NCBI GenBank assembly: GCA_028583605.1
Contig: CM053329.1
Span: forward strand, 38,848,161 to 38,912,160
Direction: 5' to 3'
Source: Dastarcus helophoroides
Taxonomy: Eukaryota; Arthropoda; Insecta; Coleoptera; Bothrideridae
Length of the DNA: 64,000 nt
Shown in pieces: positions 13,851 to 26,135 of the stretch. A program made the position numbers and the translations under genes. The notes beneath the pieces were generated by a model. That model worked only from the letters and a program-made list of their open reading frames with translations, ran no database searches and was not told the DNA's origin. Positions within the stretch are counted from its first letter, which is position 1; each line of letters begins with the position of its first letter.

Positions 13851-15060
13851 TATCATTTATTTAATTAGTTTTTTATTGTTAGGTCATGTTTTATTCTTAA
13901 ATTATATTTTTTAGGCACTTTGTTAGCTAATTAATGTTACTTTTATTTTTTGCTTAAAATCTACTAAAATTCTATGGTCAGCTGATAATCCTATTTTTCT
14001 TCTATTGTCAGCACATGACTTGAATTATAAATTGTCTATTATGCCAACTTATAATTAAAAAATATTCCGTTTACTATTAACAGCTTGACATTTATTTAAT
14101 TTCTATTATTTGGTCAAATTTTGACTCAATTAATATTCATTATATTGTCAGTTATGATCTAATCACCTTCTTGTAGTCATCTTATAATTGAATAAATATA
14201 TCTATCTTTGTTGTTTTATTGTTGAATTACGAAACAATCATTTGTTGGTCTATTGTCAGGTAAAGTCATAATCAAAACATTCTTCTATTGTCAGCTTATC
14301 AATCATTTAATTACTTTTCCATTGTCAAGTCATGTTTTAATTTTAAATAGAGTTTTTGGGTACTACAGTTCATTTTACTTCGATTGTCTGAGAAATTTAT
14401 TCATAAGTAGAAAGAAAGCCAGAAAAACACTATTTTCATTAACCGATAAGCTGACAACAGAAAATGTATTCACTGGATCAAAAAAAAAAAGAATAAAGAG
14501 AATTTTAATTGATAACTTGATACTAAAACAGATTCATAAGCTGACAATAGAATCGAATGAATATGAATCGATTCAATTAATAACCGAATCGAAAAAACAT
14601 AAATAAAGAGAACTTTAATTAATAACTTGATACTAAAACAGATATTCATAAACTGACAATTGTAAGCCTATCATTTATTTAATTACTTTTCTATTGTTTG
14701 ATTGTTTCAACACTTTGTTAGCTAATTAATTTTACTGTGATCTTTTGCTTACAAATCAACTTAAATTCTACTGTCAGCTGATAATCCTATTAATCTTCTA
14801 TTGTCAGCATATGATTAAATTATAAATTGTCTATTATGCCAACTTATATTTAAAAAATATTACGTCTCCTATTAGCGGCTTGACATTTATTTAATTTCTA
14901 TTTTTTTGTCAACTCCTGACTTAATCAATATTCATTATATTGTCAGTTATGATCTAATCATCTTTACGTAGTCATCTTATAATTAAGTAAATAAAAAGAA
15001 CTTTAATTGATAGCTTGATACTAAAACAGAGATTCATAAGCTGATAATAGCCAGCTTATC
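13851..15060. repeat. Alternating-polarity part of the GTCAGC array
   Basis: Polarity switches several times: plus from about 13850, minus 14400-14655, plus 14660-14985, minus 14990-15045, then plus. Three junctions share one structure: a gctgacaat-type end is followed at once by (t)agc(t/c)tatcatttattt (13835-13865, 14645-14680, 15035-15070). Confidence 0.8.
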
Positions 15061-18000
15061 ATTTATTTAATTACTTTTCAATTGTTAGGTCATGTTTTAA
15101 TCTTAAATTATGTTTTTGGCACTTTGTTATCTAATTAATTTTACTTTGATTATTTGCCTTCAAATCAAGTGAAATTATATTGTCAGCTGATAATCGTATT
15201 TTTCTTCTATTGTCAGCATATGACTGAATTATAAATTGTCTATTATGCCAACTTATAATTAAAAAATATTAACAGCTTTGACATTTAATTTCTATTTTGT
15301 TGTCAACTTTTGACGCAATCAATATTTATTCTATTGTCAGTTATGATCTAATCATCTTCTCGTAGTTATCTTATAATTAAATAAATATATCTATCTTCTA
15401 TTGTTTTATTGTTAGATTACTAATGAATCATTTGTTGGGTTATTGTCAGGTAAAGTCATAATCAAAACATTCTCCTATTGTCAGTTTATGAATTATTTAA
15501 CTACTTTTCTATTGTCAAGTCATATTTTAATCTTAAATCAAGTTTTGAAGCACTTTATGATACATAATTTTACTTCGATTGTCTGCTTACAAATAAATTA
15601 AAATTCTATTGTCAGCTGATGACCGTATTTTCCTTGTATTGTCAGTATATGATTTACTAATTTTTTTTTTATATCAACTTAATATTAATCTTTATTGCAT
15701 CTACGTTTACAACTTAAGATTTATTCAATTTTTAATTTTCTATCAATTTGTGGCCAGCCAATAGTTTTTATTATATTGTCAGTTTATGACGTTATAATTT
15801 TCTCACAGTAATCTTACGATTGCTTAAATATTTATTCTGTTATTTTAATATTGAATTACGAATCAATCATTTGCTTGTTTATTACCACCTTAGGTCCTAA
15901 TCAAAACACTTTCTTGTTGTCAGCTAATAATTTATTTCATTTCTTTTCTATCGTCAGATTATGTTTTAGTTTATAATTTTTTATTGAAACTTTATAGTTT
16001 TTTAGTAATTTTACTTTGATTGTATGCTTATGAAAGAATTGAAATTCTACTGCTAGCTCACGATCCTAATAATTCTCCTGTCGTCAGCATATGACTCAAT
16101 CAATGTTTAATACATTGTCAGCTTATGATGTAATCAAGAGATTTTCTCATTGTCACCTTATGACACAGTTCATATATTTGTTACTGTTGTGTCAACTTCT
16201 GACGCAATCAATTTTCATTATATTGTCAGTTATGACCTAATCATCTTATCGTAGTCATCTTATAATTAATTAAATATATCTATCTTCTACTGTCTTATTG
16301 TCGAAATACAAATCACTCAATTATTTATTTTATTGTCACATAATGTCCTAATCACTAGTTCTATTGTCAGCTTATAATGTAATTAATTTTTTTTCTATCG
16401 TCAGATCATGTTTTATTTATAAAGACATTTTCTTATTGTCACCTTATGACACAGTTAATATATTTTTTACTGTTTTATTGTCGAAATACAAATCAGTCAA
16501 TTGTTTGTTTATTGTCACATATTGTCCTAATCACGAATTCTATAGTCAGCTTAAAATCAGTTTAATTTCTTTTCTATCGTCAGACTATGTTTTATTCATA
16601 AATTAGGTTTAACTGATACTTTACAATTCAACTAATTGCACTTCGATCATCTGCTTTTAAAATAATTGACATTCTATTGCCAGCATCTTCTTCTATTGTC
16701 AGCATAGTGACTCAATATTTTTTATCTCCAACTTGTGACTAAATGAAATTGGCAACTATTAATATTAACTTAGGATTTATTTAATTCCTTTTTTTGGTCA
16801 GGTTCTCACTCAGTCAATTTTTATTTTATTGTCAGTTTCCTTTGTAATCAAAGCATGTGCTCATTGTTATCTTATGATACAATCATTAAATCTTCCACAG
16901 TTTCATTGTTGGGTTACAAATTAATCAATTGTTTCTTTATTATCACCTGATGCCCTAATAAAAACACTCTCTCATTGTCAGCTACGAGCTTTTCAATCTT
17001 CTTCTATTGTCAACATATTATCAAATAAAAATTGATTTTTTGTCCAACTTATGACTAAATTGAATATTGCAACTGCTGTTAACAACTTATAATTTATTTA
17101 ATTTTTTGGTCAGCTTCTCAATCATTTTATTTATTAGTTTTTTGTGGTTAGCTTCTTACTCAATTTTTATTTTATTGTCAGTTTACTTCGCAATTAAAGC
17201 CTGTTCTCATTGTTATCTTGATACAATTATTGTACCTTCCACAGTTCTATTTTTGGGTTAGGAATTAAATCATTGTTCGTTCATTATTACCTTATGTGAC
17301 TCACTTATTGTCAACTACAACTACTAAATCTTCTATTGTCAGCATATGACTAAATAAAAATTTTATTTAATATCCAAATTATAAGCAAATGAATATTGCA
17401 ACTAGTGATAACAAGTTATGATTTATTTCATTTCTTTTTCTGGTCAACTTTTTACTCAATCAATTTTTATTTTGTCAGTTTGCTTTGTAATCGAAAGCAT
17501 GCTCTTATTGTTATCTTATAATAAAATCCTCATATCCTCCACAGTTTTAATGTTGGGTTACGAATCATTTTTGGTTTTTGGTTTGTTATTAACTAATGTC
17601 TAAACAAAACGCTCTCTAATTGTCAGCTACGAGCTCTTAAATCCTCTTCTAGTGTCAGCATATGACTAAATAAATATTTACTTTTATCTCCAACTTATAA
17701 CTAAATGAATATTGCAACTTCTGTTAACAACTTATGATTTATTTAATTTCTTTTTCTGGTCAGCTTCTCGCTCAATTAATTTTTACTTTACTGTCAATAT
17801 ACTTTGTAATCAGAGCCTGTTCTCATTTTTATCTTGTGATACAATCATTATAACTTCTACGGTTTTATAGTTGAGTTACAAATCAATCATTCTTTTATTA
17901 TCACCTGATGCTTTAATCAAAACACTCTGTAATTGTCAGCTGCGAGCTATTAAATCTTCTTCTATTGTCACCATACGACTAAATAAAAAGCAGCATATGA

Positions 18001-19205
18001 CTAAATAAATATTTACTTTTATCTTCAACTTATAACTAAATGAATATTGTAACTTCTGTTAACAACTTATGATTTATTTAATTTATTTTTCTGGTCAGCT
18101 TCTCGCTCAATTAATTTTTACTTTACTGTCAATATACTTTGTAATCGGAGCCTGTCCTCATTTTTATCTTGTGATACAATCATTATAACTTCTACGGTTT
18201 TATAGTTGAGTTACAAATCAATCATTCTTTTATTATTACCTGATGCTTTAATCAAAACACTCTGTAATTGTCAGCTGCGAGCTATTAAATCTTTCTTCTA
18301 TTGTCAACATACGACTAAATAAAAATTTCTTTTTCTCCAACTTATTACTAAATGAATATTGCAACTGCTTGTTAACAACTTATGATTTATTGGATTTTTT
18401 CTGGTCAGCTTCTGTCTTAATTTTCATTTTATTGTCAGTTTATTTTGCACTTAAAGCATGTTCTCATTATTATTTTGATACAATCATTATATCTTCCGCA
18501 GTTCTATTATTGGGTTAGGAATCAAATCATTGTTGGTTCATTACGACCTTATGTCACTTACTTATTGTCAGCTACAAACTACTAAATCTTCTTCTATTGT
18601 CAGAATATGGATAATTTTTTTTTATCTCCAATTTGTGACTAAATCAATAATGCAACTACTGTTAACAACTTATGATTTATTTCATTCATTTCTTTTTCTG
18701 GTCAGCTTCTTACTCAATCAATTTTATTTTATTGTCAGTTTCTTTTGTAAACGAAGCAGGCTCTTATTTTTATCTTATGATAAAATTATCATATCCTCTA
18801 CAGTTTTATTGTTGGGTTACAAATCAATTAATTTTGGTTTGTTATTAACTAATGTCTAATCAAAACACTCTCTAATTGTCAGCTACGAGCTCTTAAAATC
18901 CTCTTCTAGTGTCAGCATATGACTAAATAAATATTTACTTTTATCTCCAGCTTATGACTGAATAAATATTGCAACTACTGTTAACGACTTATGATTTATT
19001 TAATTTCTTTTTCTGGTCAGCTTCTCGCTCAATTAATTTTTACTTTATTGTCAGTATACTTTGTAATCGAAGCCTATTTTCATTTTTATCTTGTGATACA
19101 ATCATTATAACTTCTACGGTTTTATAGTTAGGCTACGAATTAATCATTCTTTTATTATCACCTGATGCTTTAATCAAAACACTCTATAATTGTCAGCTGC
19201 GAGCT
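15060..19205. repeat. CTATTGTCAGC array, plus-type polarity, with ~315-bp higher-order unit
   Basis: A long plus-polarity run. From about 17.0 kb a larger unit of roughly 310-330 bp appears, marked by taattgtcagct(a/g)cgagct near 17617, 17935, 18265, 18877 and 19190, with ggtcagcttctcgctcaatt in the middle. The array ends at the last gtcagctgcgagct, about 19205. Confidence 0.87.
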
Positions 19206-19645
19206 GAGACATTGTGGCTCCAAAATAACTATGTGATTTCACAGACTGGAGCAATTGTTGGTATCTGTTGAATCATTATCATGAAAACTCTTAAATGGTT
19301 TAACCTACGTATATTTTGTAATTTCCACACACAGTTTTCTTTTGGAGGCTATGTGAAGGAATTTTTTTTCACCTTGCATAATCCTTTGTCGACGTATTGA
19401 TCTTTCCCTCTTGGGACTCATCCGCCGTAGTAATTTTTAACCATTTTAACTACATGATCTATTCTCTTTCTATTAATCTATGGAATAAAGTAAACAATTT
19501 CGCGTCTGAATTGAAATAAGTTACAATTTCTGAAAATGCAATATAATTGCGGACCAGTTGAGACGGCAGTGTCTGCAGAAGTAAGTTTTCGACATCATTC
19601 AAGAGAACGTTCCCTCTCGCTCTTACTCTCACTACGTCGGGCTTC

Positions 19646-19655
19646 TCCCTCGGGA
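19646..19655. promoter_or_regulatory. COE-type site TCCCTCGGGA
   Basis: Full 10-base match to TCCCNNGGGA within a wider imperfect palindrome (cttctccctcgggaag). COE/EBF dimers bind CCCNNGGG. Function is inferred from sequence only. Confidence 0.42.
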
Positions 19656-19665
19656 AGCGCAGAGC

Positions 19666-19675
19666 TCCCTGGGGT
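19666..19675. promoter_or_regulatory. COE-type site TCCCTGGGGT
   Basis: Contains the CCCNNGGG core (CCCTGGGG) with one outer mismatch, 20 bp (about two helical turns) from the TCCCTCGGGA site. Confidence 0.32.
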
Positions 19676-21214
19676 AGGTATTGACTCTCTCTTTCCCCTG
19701 AGTTGGTCGTCAATACCGCAGGGAGAGCGTCTGCCGTAACATACCGATTCTTACCGAGGCCGACAAACTCCTCCGCAAGTTTGTCTACCCGCAATACACT
19801 CTGGCTGTTACTTCGACCTGCCCGTGTATTTACTACCCGAGCCACTTAATTAAACCCTCTCTCACTTCAACAACTGTGCTTCCTCCCCGAAACACGACCA
19901 CTTTCGCTTTTTTCTTCCTTGTAAACAAATCGTTCTTAATTTTCTTTTCTATCGTTGGGAACTTCCCAAAATTATAAATTTGTTCAAGTGGAGGGACGGG
20001 GTAATTGAAATGAAAGTCTAATATAGAGTAACTTCATTAATAGGTTAAAAGGCACGCTAAAGTGGCTTTGGTCAGGCAAAGTTGGATATTGACTGGTGAA
20101 TTGATGTTCAAGTGGTCGATTTGAGAATTACTCGAGTGGTAAAAATAAACTATTGTATACATATTTATTATACATTTACTCTTCAGCTTTATACGTTTAG
20201 CTATTTCTTTAAAGATGCAGCGAATGTTTATGGGTTCAAAAGAGCAGTCATTTTCCAACAGAATTACGACGCATTACATCTAAGTTTATGATTTTGGCGG
20301 TGGGAAAAAGACGACGTATCATCCTCTTTTTATGTCCTCCTTCTATCCAAAATATTATTACATTTCTGTTTATCATTTGCTTTTATATTGGATTTTATCT
20401 TTCTCTTTCTGTTGGTTATGGTTTTTTCTTTGTAGCGTTTTGTCTTTGGTTTGCTTGCATCTAAAAGAGAGGGCGTGCGAGGTGTCCTGCTTTTACCAAT
20501 CGAATTCATCTTGTACAAGAATCCATTACATCCTCGGGAACGTCTAAGCGAGACCTGAATGTCTGATAACCTTACGGGAAATCAGTTGTGTTTCGACTAT
20601 TTTATTTCGTGTTGATTGGGGATCTGATTGCGCCTTATTGGCAACTGATTGCATGATTTACTGAAACTGTCATCTGAAGCAAATATTCCCTTAAGTAATG
20701 GCGTAGACCCGCACTATTGCCGAGTATAGCGTAATTTAAGAATACCCGGCGCATCCACCAAAATATTTAAGCGGCTAATATTGCTAAAATCTTTAGGGTT
20801 TTGAGGACATTTATCTTGGTTATTGCTCCCTCTGTAAATTCTTCATAATCGTATTACAAAATATTCTGCAGAAAAAAATATATATTGAATAGAGAGCTTC
20901 AGTTATATTACGACTTTGGCAGTATGCTTTTGGTTTTAGACAAATTAAATGAAATTTTATGTAGTTGATTCATTTGGGTCTTAACTGATCAAACCTGGTA
21001 CATCGATTTGAAAATCAAGAGACGAAAAGCGTAATAAAAGGACAAAGCTGTCATATCACCGATGGCAATTTAGTCACATAATTCATGTCCGGAATTGACG
21101 ATGCAGCGTCCTCCAACATCAACGACTGAATAACTCATTCATATCAACGGGCGCAAAGAGCAATATTCAGTTTATCGCTCGACTGATGGATACAATGTCA
21201 CCGCAATAATTTGT

Positions 21215-21440
21215 CCAGCGTAACATCAAATTGAAAATACTGCTTAGTGAAATTCGCCCAAAACAAATAAAAAACTGTCAATCAGAGTTTGGAACCCAAA
21301 TTTTAGGAGAAATATAAAAATGGCCCCACGTTGGGCACCAAAAAGAGTGACTAAAATTCTTTTGAGTATTCTGGAATGTATTGATAATTACGTAAACTCG
21401 TTGTTTACAATTCAGTAATACTAAATATCATAACCAAAAC
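21215..21440. mobile_element. LTR-like element fragment with PBS-like sequence
   Basis: Similar to 25018-25258 over its whole length (gtccagcgtaacat.aaattga, aatcagagttt, gccccacgttgggcacca, attcagt.atactaaata). On the minus strand the core reads tggtgcccaacgtggggc, resembling LTR-retrotransposon primer-binding sites; that reading is inference. No coding region remains. Confidence 0.55.
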
Positions 21441-21479
21441 TAATGGGAGTGCTGCACAAGTGTTAGCGTTTTATTTTTG

Positions 21480-24050
21480 TTCCAAAATATCGATTTCTTA
21501 AACATTTTAACTCTCTAAAATTTCACCTAAAAATTTCGACATTTTAAAAATGTTACTTTTCAAAAATTTTAGATTTCTTAGAAAACTTGACAATGGAAAT
21601 TTTTGAATAATATCGCGTTTTTTGAAAGACTTCATTTTATCCAAATTTCGATTGTATTCCAAAATTTGAACTTTTTTCTTATAACTTCAACTTTATTTTA
21701 TTTTTAAGTATTGACTTTTCCGAAAATCTGTGTATAAACTTTTCAAAATATCTCAATTTTCGAAAATATTTAAACTTTTCGGTGGTTTGTTTTTTGTTGT
21801 ATTTTTTTTTGAAAATTAAGTACATTTTTTCAAAATTTTCACCGTTTGAAAATTTCTACTTTTTCTGAAAATGTAAAATTTTTTAAAACTGGAATTTTGA
21901 CTTTAAATTTTCGATCTTTTTTAAAATTTCAAAATTTCATCATTCTTTTTTAAAAAATTATATTTTTATTGAAAATTTCGATTTTGAATAATTTCGACTG
22001 TTTTTGTAATGTCAAACATTTTTCAAAAGTTAGACTTTTTTGCAAAGTTTCGATTTTTTAAAATGGAGGCACTTTATAAAATGTCGACTTTTTTTTCATT
22101 TTAGACTATTTTTGTTTTTACTTTTTAATTTTGGAAATTCTTTTAAAATTTCTTTTTTTTTTGAATCTTGACGTTTAACATTTTTTAAAAATTTTAATTT
22201 TGGTAACCTAAAATTTCAATCTTTTTTAAAAAATCTTCAACTTTGGTTCAAAATTTTAACTACCAAAAGTTTAAACTTTTTTGAAACTTTTAACCTCTCT
22301 TCGACTTTTCAAAACCTCCATCTATCTGATAATTTTTGATTTGTTTTCAATACCCCGGCTTTGAATATTTTGGTTTTTTCTTCATGGTAAACCCTTATTT
22401 TACATTTTCCTAATTTATCAAAAAACAAAAAAAAAATTTTTATTTTTTCCATATCTAATTTTTGATCTTCTATTTTTCATTATTCCTATTCTATGTAAAA
22501 TAAACTAACCTCTTAATTTGTGAACTGTCTTGAAGTGACGTTTTCAATAAATTTAAATATCACGTAGTCGCATTTCAAAAATTGTTTAGAAAATTGTCAA
22601 CAAACCATAAAAATTTAAATATTTCCAAACTGGGCCGAAGAAATGTTAAATAAATTAAAAAAACCATTTTGGTTTTTATTGATAATTTCAGTGAAAATTT
22701 CCCAATTATTCAAAATTTAATTTTTTTAAAATTTCGAATTATTTTAAAAACTCGATAATAATTCTCAGATATTTTCAATGTGTCTACTTTTTCAAAGTTT
22801 TGATATTTTTTTAATTTTGACTATGAAATTTCGACCTATTTGTTTGAAAATTTCACCATTTTAAAAACTTTGACTTCTTTTGAAAATTTGAAAGTTTTTG
22901 AAAATTTTTGCCTTATCCTTAAATTTTTTATATATTTCGTATATTTCTCAAAGTTTTGAAAAATCAAAGTGTCAAACAATTTCGACTTTTTCTTGAAAAT
23001 TTGAGCTTTTCTCAAATCTGCACTTTTCTAAAATTTTCGACTTTTTTGAACCTCCACTTTGTTGAAAATTCCGGTTTTTTCAAATATTCGAATTTTTCAT
23101 AATTTTATCTACTTTTTTAAAATTAAAAATGTTTGAAAAATTAAAAATTTCAACTATTTTTTAATTTAAACTTTATTCAAAATTTCGACATTCTTTGCAA
23201 ACTGTCGATCCCTTATTTGAAAATTTTGACTTTTGTTTTGAGTAAGACATTTTTTAAACACTTATTTTAAAATGTTCAATCAATTCGTAAAATTCCGAAT
23301 TTTTCCAAAAATTTTGATTCCATTTGAAAAGGTCTACTTTTTTTCAAAATTTCAAACTTTCTTCAAAATATTATTTATAATTTTTGTTTGAATATTTCCA
23401 ATTAAATCCTCAACTTTAAAAAAAAGTGGGTTTTTATTTTAAACTAATTAAAACTTTGACTTTTTCCAAAATTTTCCATTTCCAAAATTTCAACCTTTTT
23501 GATAAATACAAATTTTTTGATTATTTTGAGTTTTCTCCAATATTTAAAAATTCAGCTTTTTTGAAAATTTAATTAAAAATTCTGCAATTTATTTTAAATG
23601 TCGATATTTTTCCGAAATTTTGCCTTTTTCCATTCGCAAAATTATTGAAAATGTTGACTATTTTAAAAGTTAAAATTTTTTTTCAAAATATTAACTTTAT
23701 TAAGATCCTTATTTTCTTTTGGAAATTTTACTTTTTATGCAAATTTCGAAATTTTTAAAAATTCCACTTGTTTTCAAAATTTCGGCTTTTCTGATAACTT
23801 TGACTTTATTTTTTGTAACTGGTAATTTTTTTCTTTTTAAATTTGATTTTTTTTATATTAGTTTTATATTTGTTATTTATTTATTTATTATTACAATAAA
23901 ATAAATATCTAGTATCAAAAATTTCGATTTTTAAAATTGTGCGAAGCTTTAAAACAAATTTCGAAAAAAAAATTTGCAGTTTGTGTACAAATAAAATGTC
24001 AAAATTTAAATTAAAATCTCAAAATATTGACTTCAAGCATTAAATTGTTC
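21480..24050. repeat. T-rich degenerate AAATTTCGAC sequence, no clear period
   Basis: 2.6 kb of T-rich DNA with a loosely repeated tcaaaatttcgacttttt motif every 20-35 bases. Drift is too great to define a unit by eye. Same basic motif as 30816-32540, 52740-57350 and, inverted, 42800-46300. Confidence 0.7.
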
Positions 24051-24180
24051 TAATGCACAGACCAATAGATTTGAACATTTATTAGATTCGAAGTTTGGAA
24101 ACCAAATACCGGTTTCGATCTTGTTAGATCTCGTCAGTTTGGTATATCCAACTCGAATGCTAACAAATATACCATTTTGC
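24051..24180. mobile_element. Degraded copy of the TAATGCACAGACCA palindromic element
   Basis: 24051-24140 matches the left arm and centre of the element at 32715-32871 (taatgcacagacca, atttattagattcgaag, ggtttcgatc.tgttagatc). The right arm has diverged. Confidence 0.78.
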
Positions 24181-24840
24181 GAAACATTTTTATTAAAATT
24201 GAAAAATAAAATGAACTGTGAAATGTCAAAGTCTAGTAAACAAACTTGACATTTTTAAAGCAATTTAGAGGAACATAAAAAAATCTGGAGTAATTGAAAT
24301 TTCCAGAAAAAATGTTAAGGACAAAATTTTCCGCAAAAGGAATTTATAAAAAAATTCTTTTTATAAAATATTTTAAAATATGGAAACTTTGCAGAAAAAA
24401 TTAACATTTTCTTAAATAAATCCATATATCTAGAAGAAAATTAAAATTTTTTTACAAAAAAGTTGAAATTGAGATTTTAGGTAAAAACTCGAATATTCGC
24501 TATTAAATTTTTTTTTAGAGACGTATTAAAATGCGAGAAGAATTGGATTTAGATTTTATTTTGAAATTTTAATTATTTTTTTAAAATTTTTACAAAAATT
24601 AAAAAAGATTTTAAAATCCCGTAACCTCGTGAAACTTGACATTTCTATAAAAAGAAATCAGAAAAAATTTTAAATCTCTTCAAAAAATTGTCTCAGAAAA
24701 AGGATTCGGAAAATTTTGAGAAAAAACTCTTTACTGAAATTGGAGGTGCTGCAGTTCCACAGTGCCTATACGCGAGCCGCCACTGTTAAATATGAAAGAA
24801 TCGTTTAAATACTTAAAATTAAATTAAATTAAAAGAAAAC
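24181..24840. other. A-rich sequence, no gene seen
   Basis: A-rich, low complexity, related to the inverted AAATTTCGAC DNA. A short GC-rich stretch at 24745-24785 is unexplained. Confidence 0.5.
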
Positions 24841-25550
24841 TGCATTCATACGAAGTGTCTTCTTTGGTGACCATTGGCAGACTACCTCTTCACTTTGCAA
24901 TATGATTTCTGATGGCGTCTTTGAAATATTCAGTCATTTTTTGATAAAAAAAGAGGTGTCTATAACCATAAGTACGAACTTGAGTGAAACTTTTAATTCT
25001 TCTATAACTGATTTGAATCATTTGTCTAGCGTAACATTAAATTGAAGAAATTGCCTAGTAAAATTCGTTCAAAAAAAAAAAAAACAAAAATTCGTAATCA
25101 GAGTTTGAAACCTAAATTTTAGAAAAAAATATAATAATTGCCCCACGCTGGGCGCCAAAAAAAGTGATTACTGTTGATATTATTGACCACCTTTTGAGTG
25201 TGGTGGAAGGCGCTGATAGTTACTTTCTGTTCATTATTCAGTGATACTAAATACTCAAGAAGCTTACTTAAAATAAAAGTAAAGTAAAAAAAACTGTTTG
25301 TAAAGGAAGCTTCTTGTTTGGTGACCATTGGGTATCTATTGAGTAGCAATTTGTATGGGATTTGAGTTTTCATTAGATTTTTGATTTGCAATTTTTGGAT
25401 TACAAAAGAGCTGTCTACAACCAGAAGTACGATGCAACCATAGAGTTAAAAAGGTCAGTGTGCAAGGTAACTTTTAATTCTTGTATTGGTTACCTTATGG
25501 CAAATTTAGTTTAATAACAGCCTCCTGGGTGTGACGTGCGTTTAGGTATG
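24841..25550 (-). mobile_element. Decayed LTR-retroelement-like remnant
   Basis: Segment a (24841-25010) and segment a' (25290-25550) share tttggtgaccattgg, aagtacga and aacttttaattctt, and flank segment b (25018-25258), which carries gccccacgctgggcgcca at 25140-25157. Read on the minus strand this resembles LTR, primer-binding site, leader, then the start of a second LTR, with all coding sequence deleted. Fragments of a' recur at 5470-5597 and 41117-41220; b recurs at 21215-21440. LTR TG/CA ends could not be fixed, so the class is tentative. Confidence 0.5.
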
Positions 25551-26135
25551 TTTTATTTTACATTTTGTGGCCCCTGTCATCTGGATTCAATAATTTTTGG
25601 AACTTTCACAAGTCTGTTTGAGTCTCAGTCAGTTATATATCGCGGCTTTGACAGCCAGGCTCAACATCTGACCTACACACATTTTTTCCAAATTTTCTGG
25701 TTTTAATAATTCTTTGCCAATCAGATTTTATCTGTATCTGACAAAGTTTGCACAAACACACATAATATGTAAACTTGTTTCATTTTCAGTCCCACACAGT
25801 CGACATTGGTCGATTTCTGATGGGTTGAGTTTAACCAGGTGTCCTTAAAAGCTCTCATGGCCAGTGAGCAGACTTAGTGCTTTGCTTAGTCTACTTTTAT
25901 TCATTGCAATAAGTACTTCAGCCCTTGATTGCAAAAGTTTATCCATCAGCAGTCTTGCTTGCCTGCAGGTGGTTACGTTTCTCCAGTGGTTCAAAATGAT
26001 GTATGTTAAACCAAAGATTTAATTTCAATTAAATGTTCTGTAAGAAAGTAGTACGAACGTGCTAATGAGGGTGACTTTTCGAAGAATTTATATTTAATTA
26101 TTCCATTGCTTTAACTTGTTTTGATATTTTTGCAA
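25551..26135. other. Low-repeat sequence, no gene seen
   Basis: Ordinary-complexity sequence; ttcacaagtctgtttgagtctcagtcag near 25605 resembles decayed transposon 3' sequence. No exon recognised. Confidence 0.4.

Larger units (their letters stand above)
19206..21214. other. Low-repeat island with GC-rich core
   Basis: About 2 kb outside the arrays. The core 19520-19900 is among the most GC-rich DNA in the window and holds open frames on both strands (minus 19459-19845, plus 19536-19739) without recognisable domains; they probably reflect GC content. It includes two COE-type sites 20 bp apart. The rest (19900-21214) shows no repeat or exon. Best read as candidate regulatory DNA. Confidence 0.45.

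Noticed and set aside
19459..19845. Minus-strand 128-codon frame and opposing plus-strand 67-codon frame
   Set aside because: Both strands are open because the island is GC-rich; no family resemblance, and the DNA looks more like a regulatory island.
21340..21360. CCC...GGG in gccccacgttgggc as a COE site
   Set aside because: Spacing between CCC and GGG is five bases, not two; it belongs to the LTR-like repeat.
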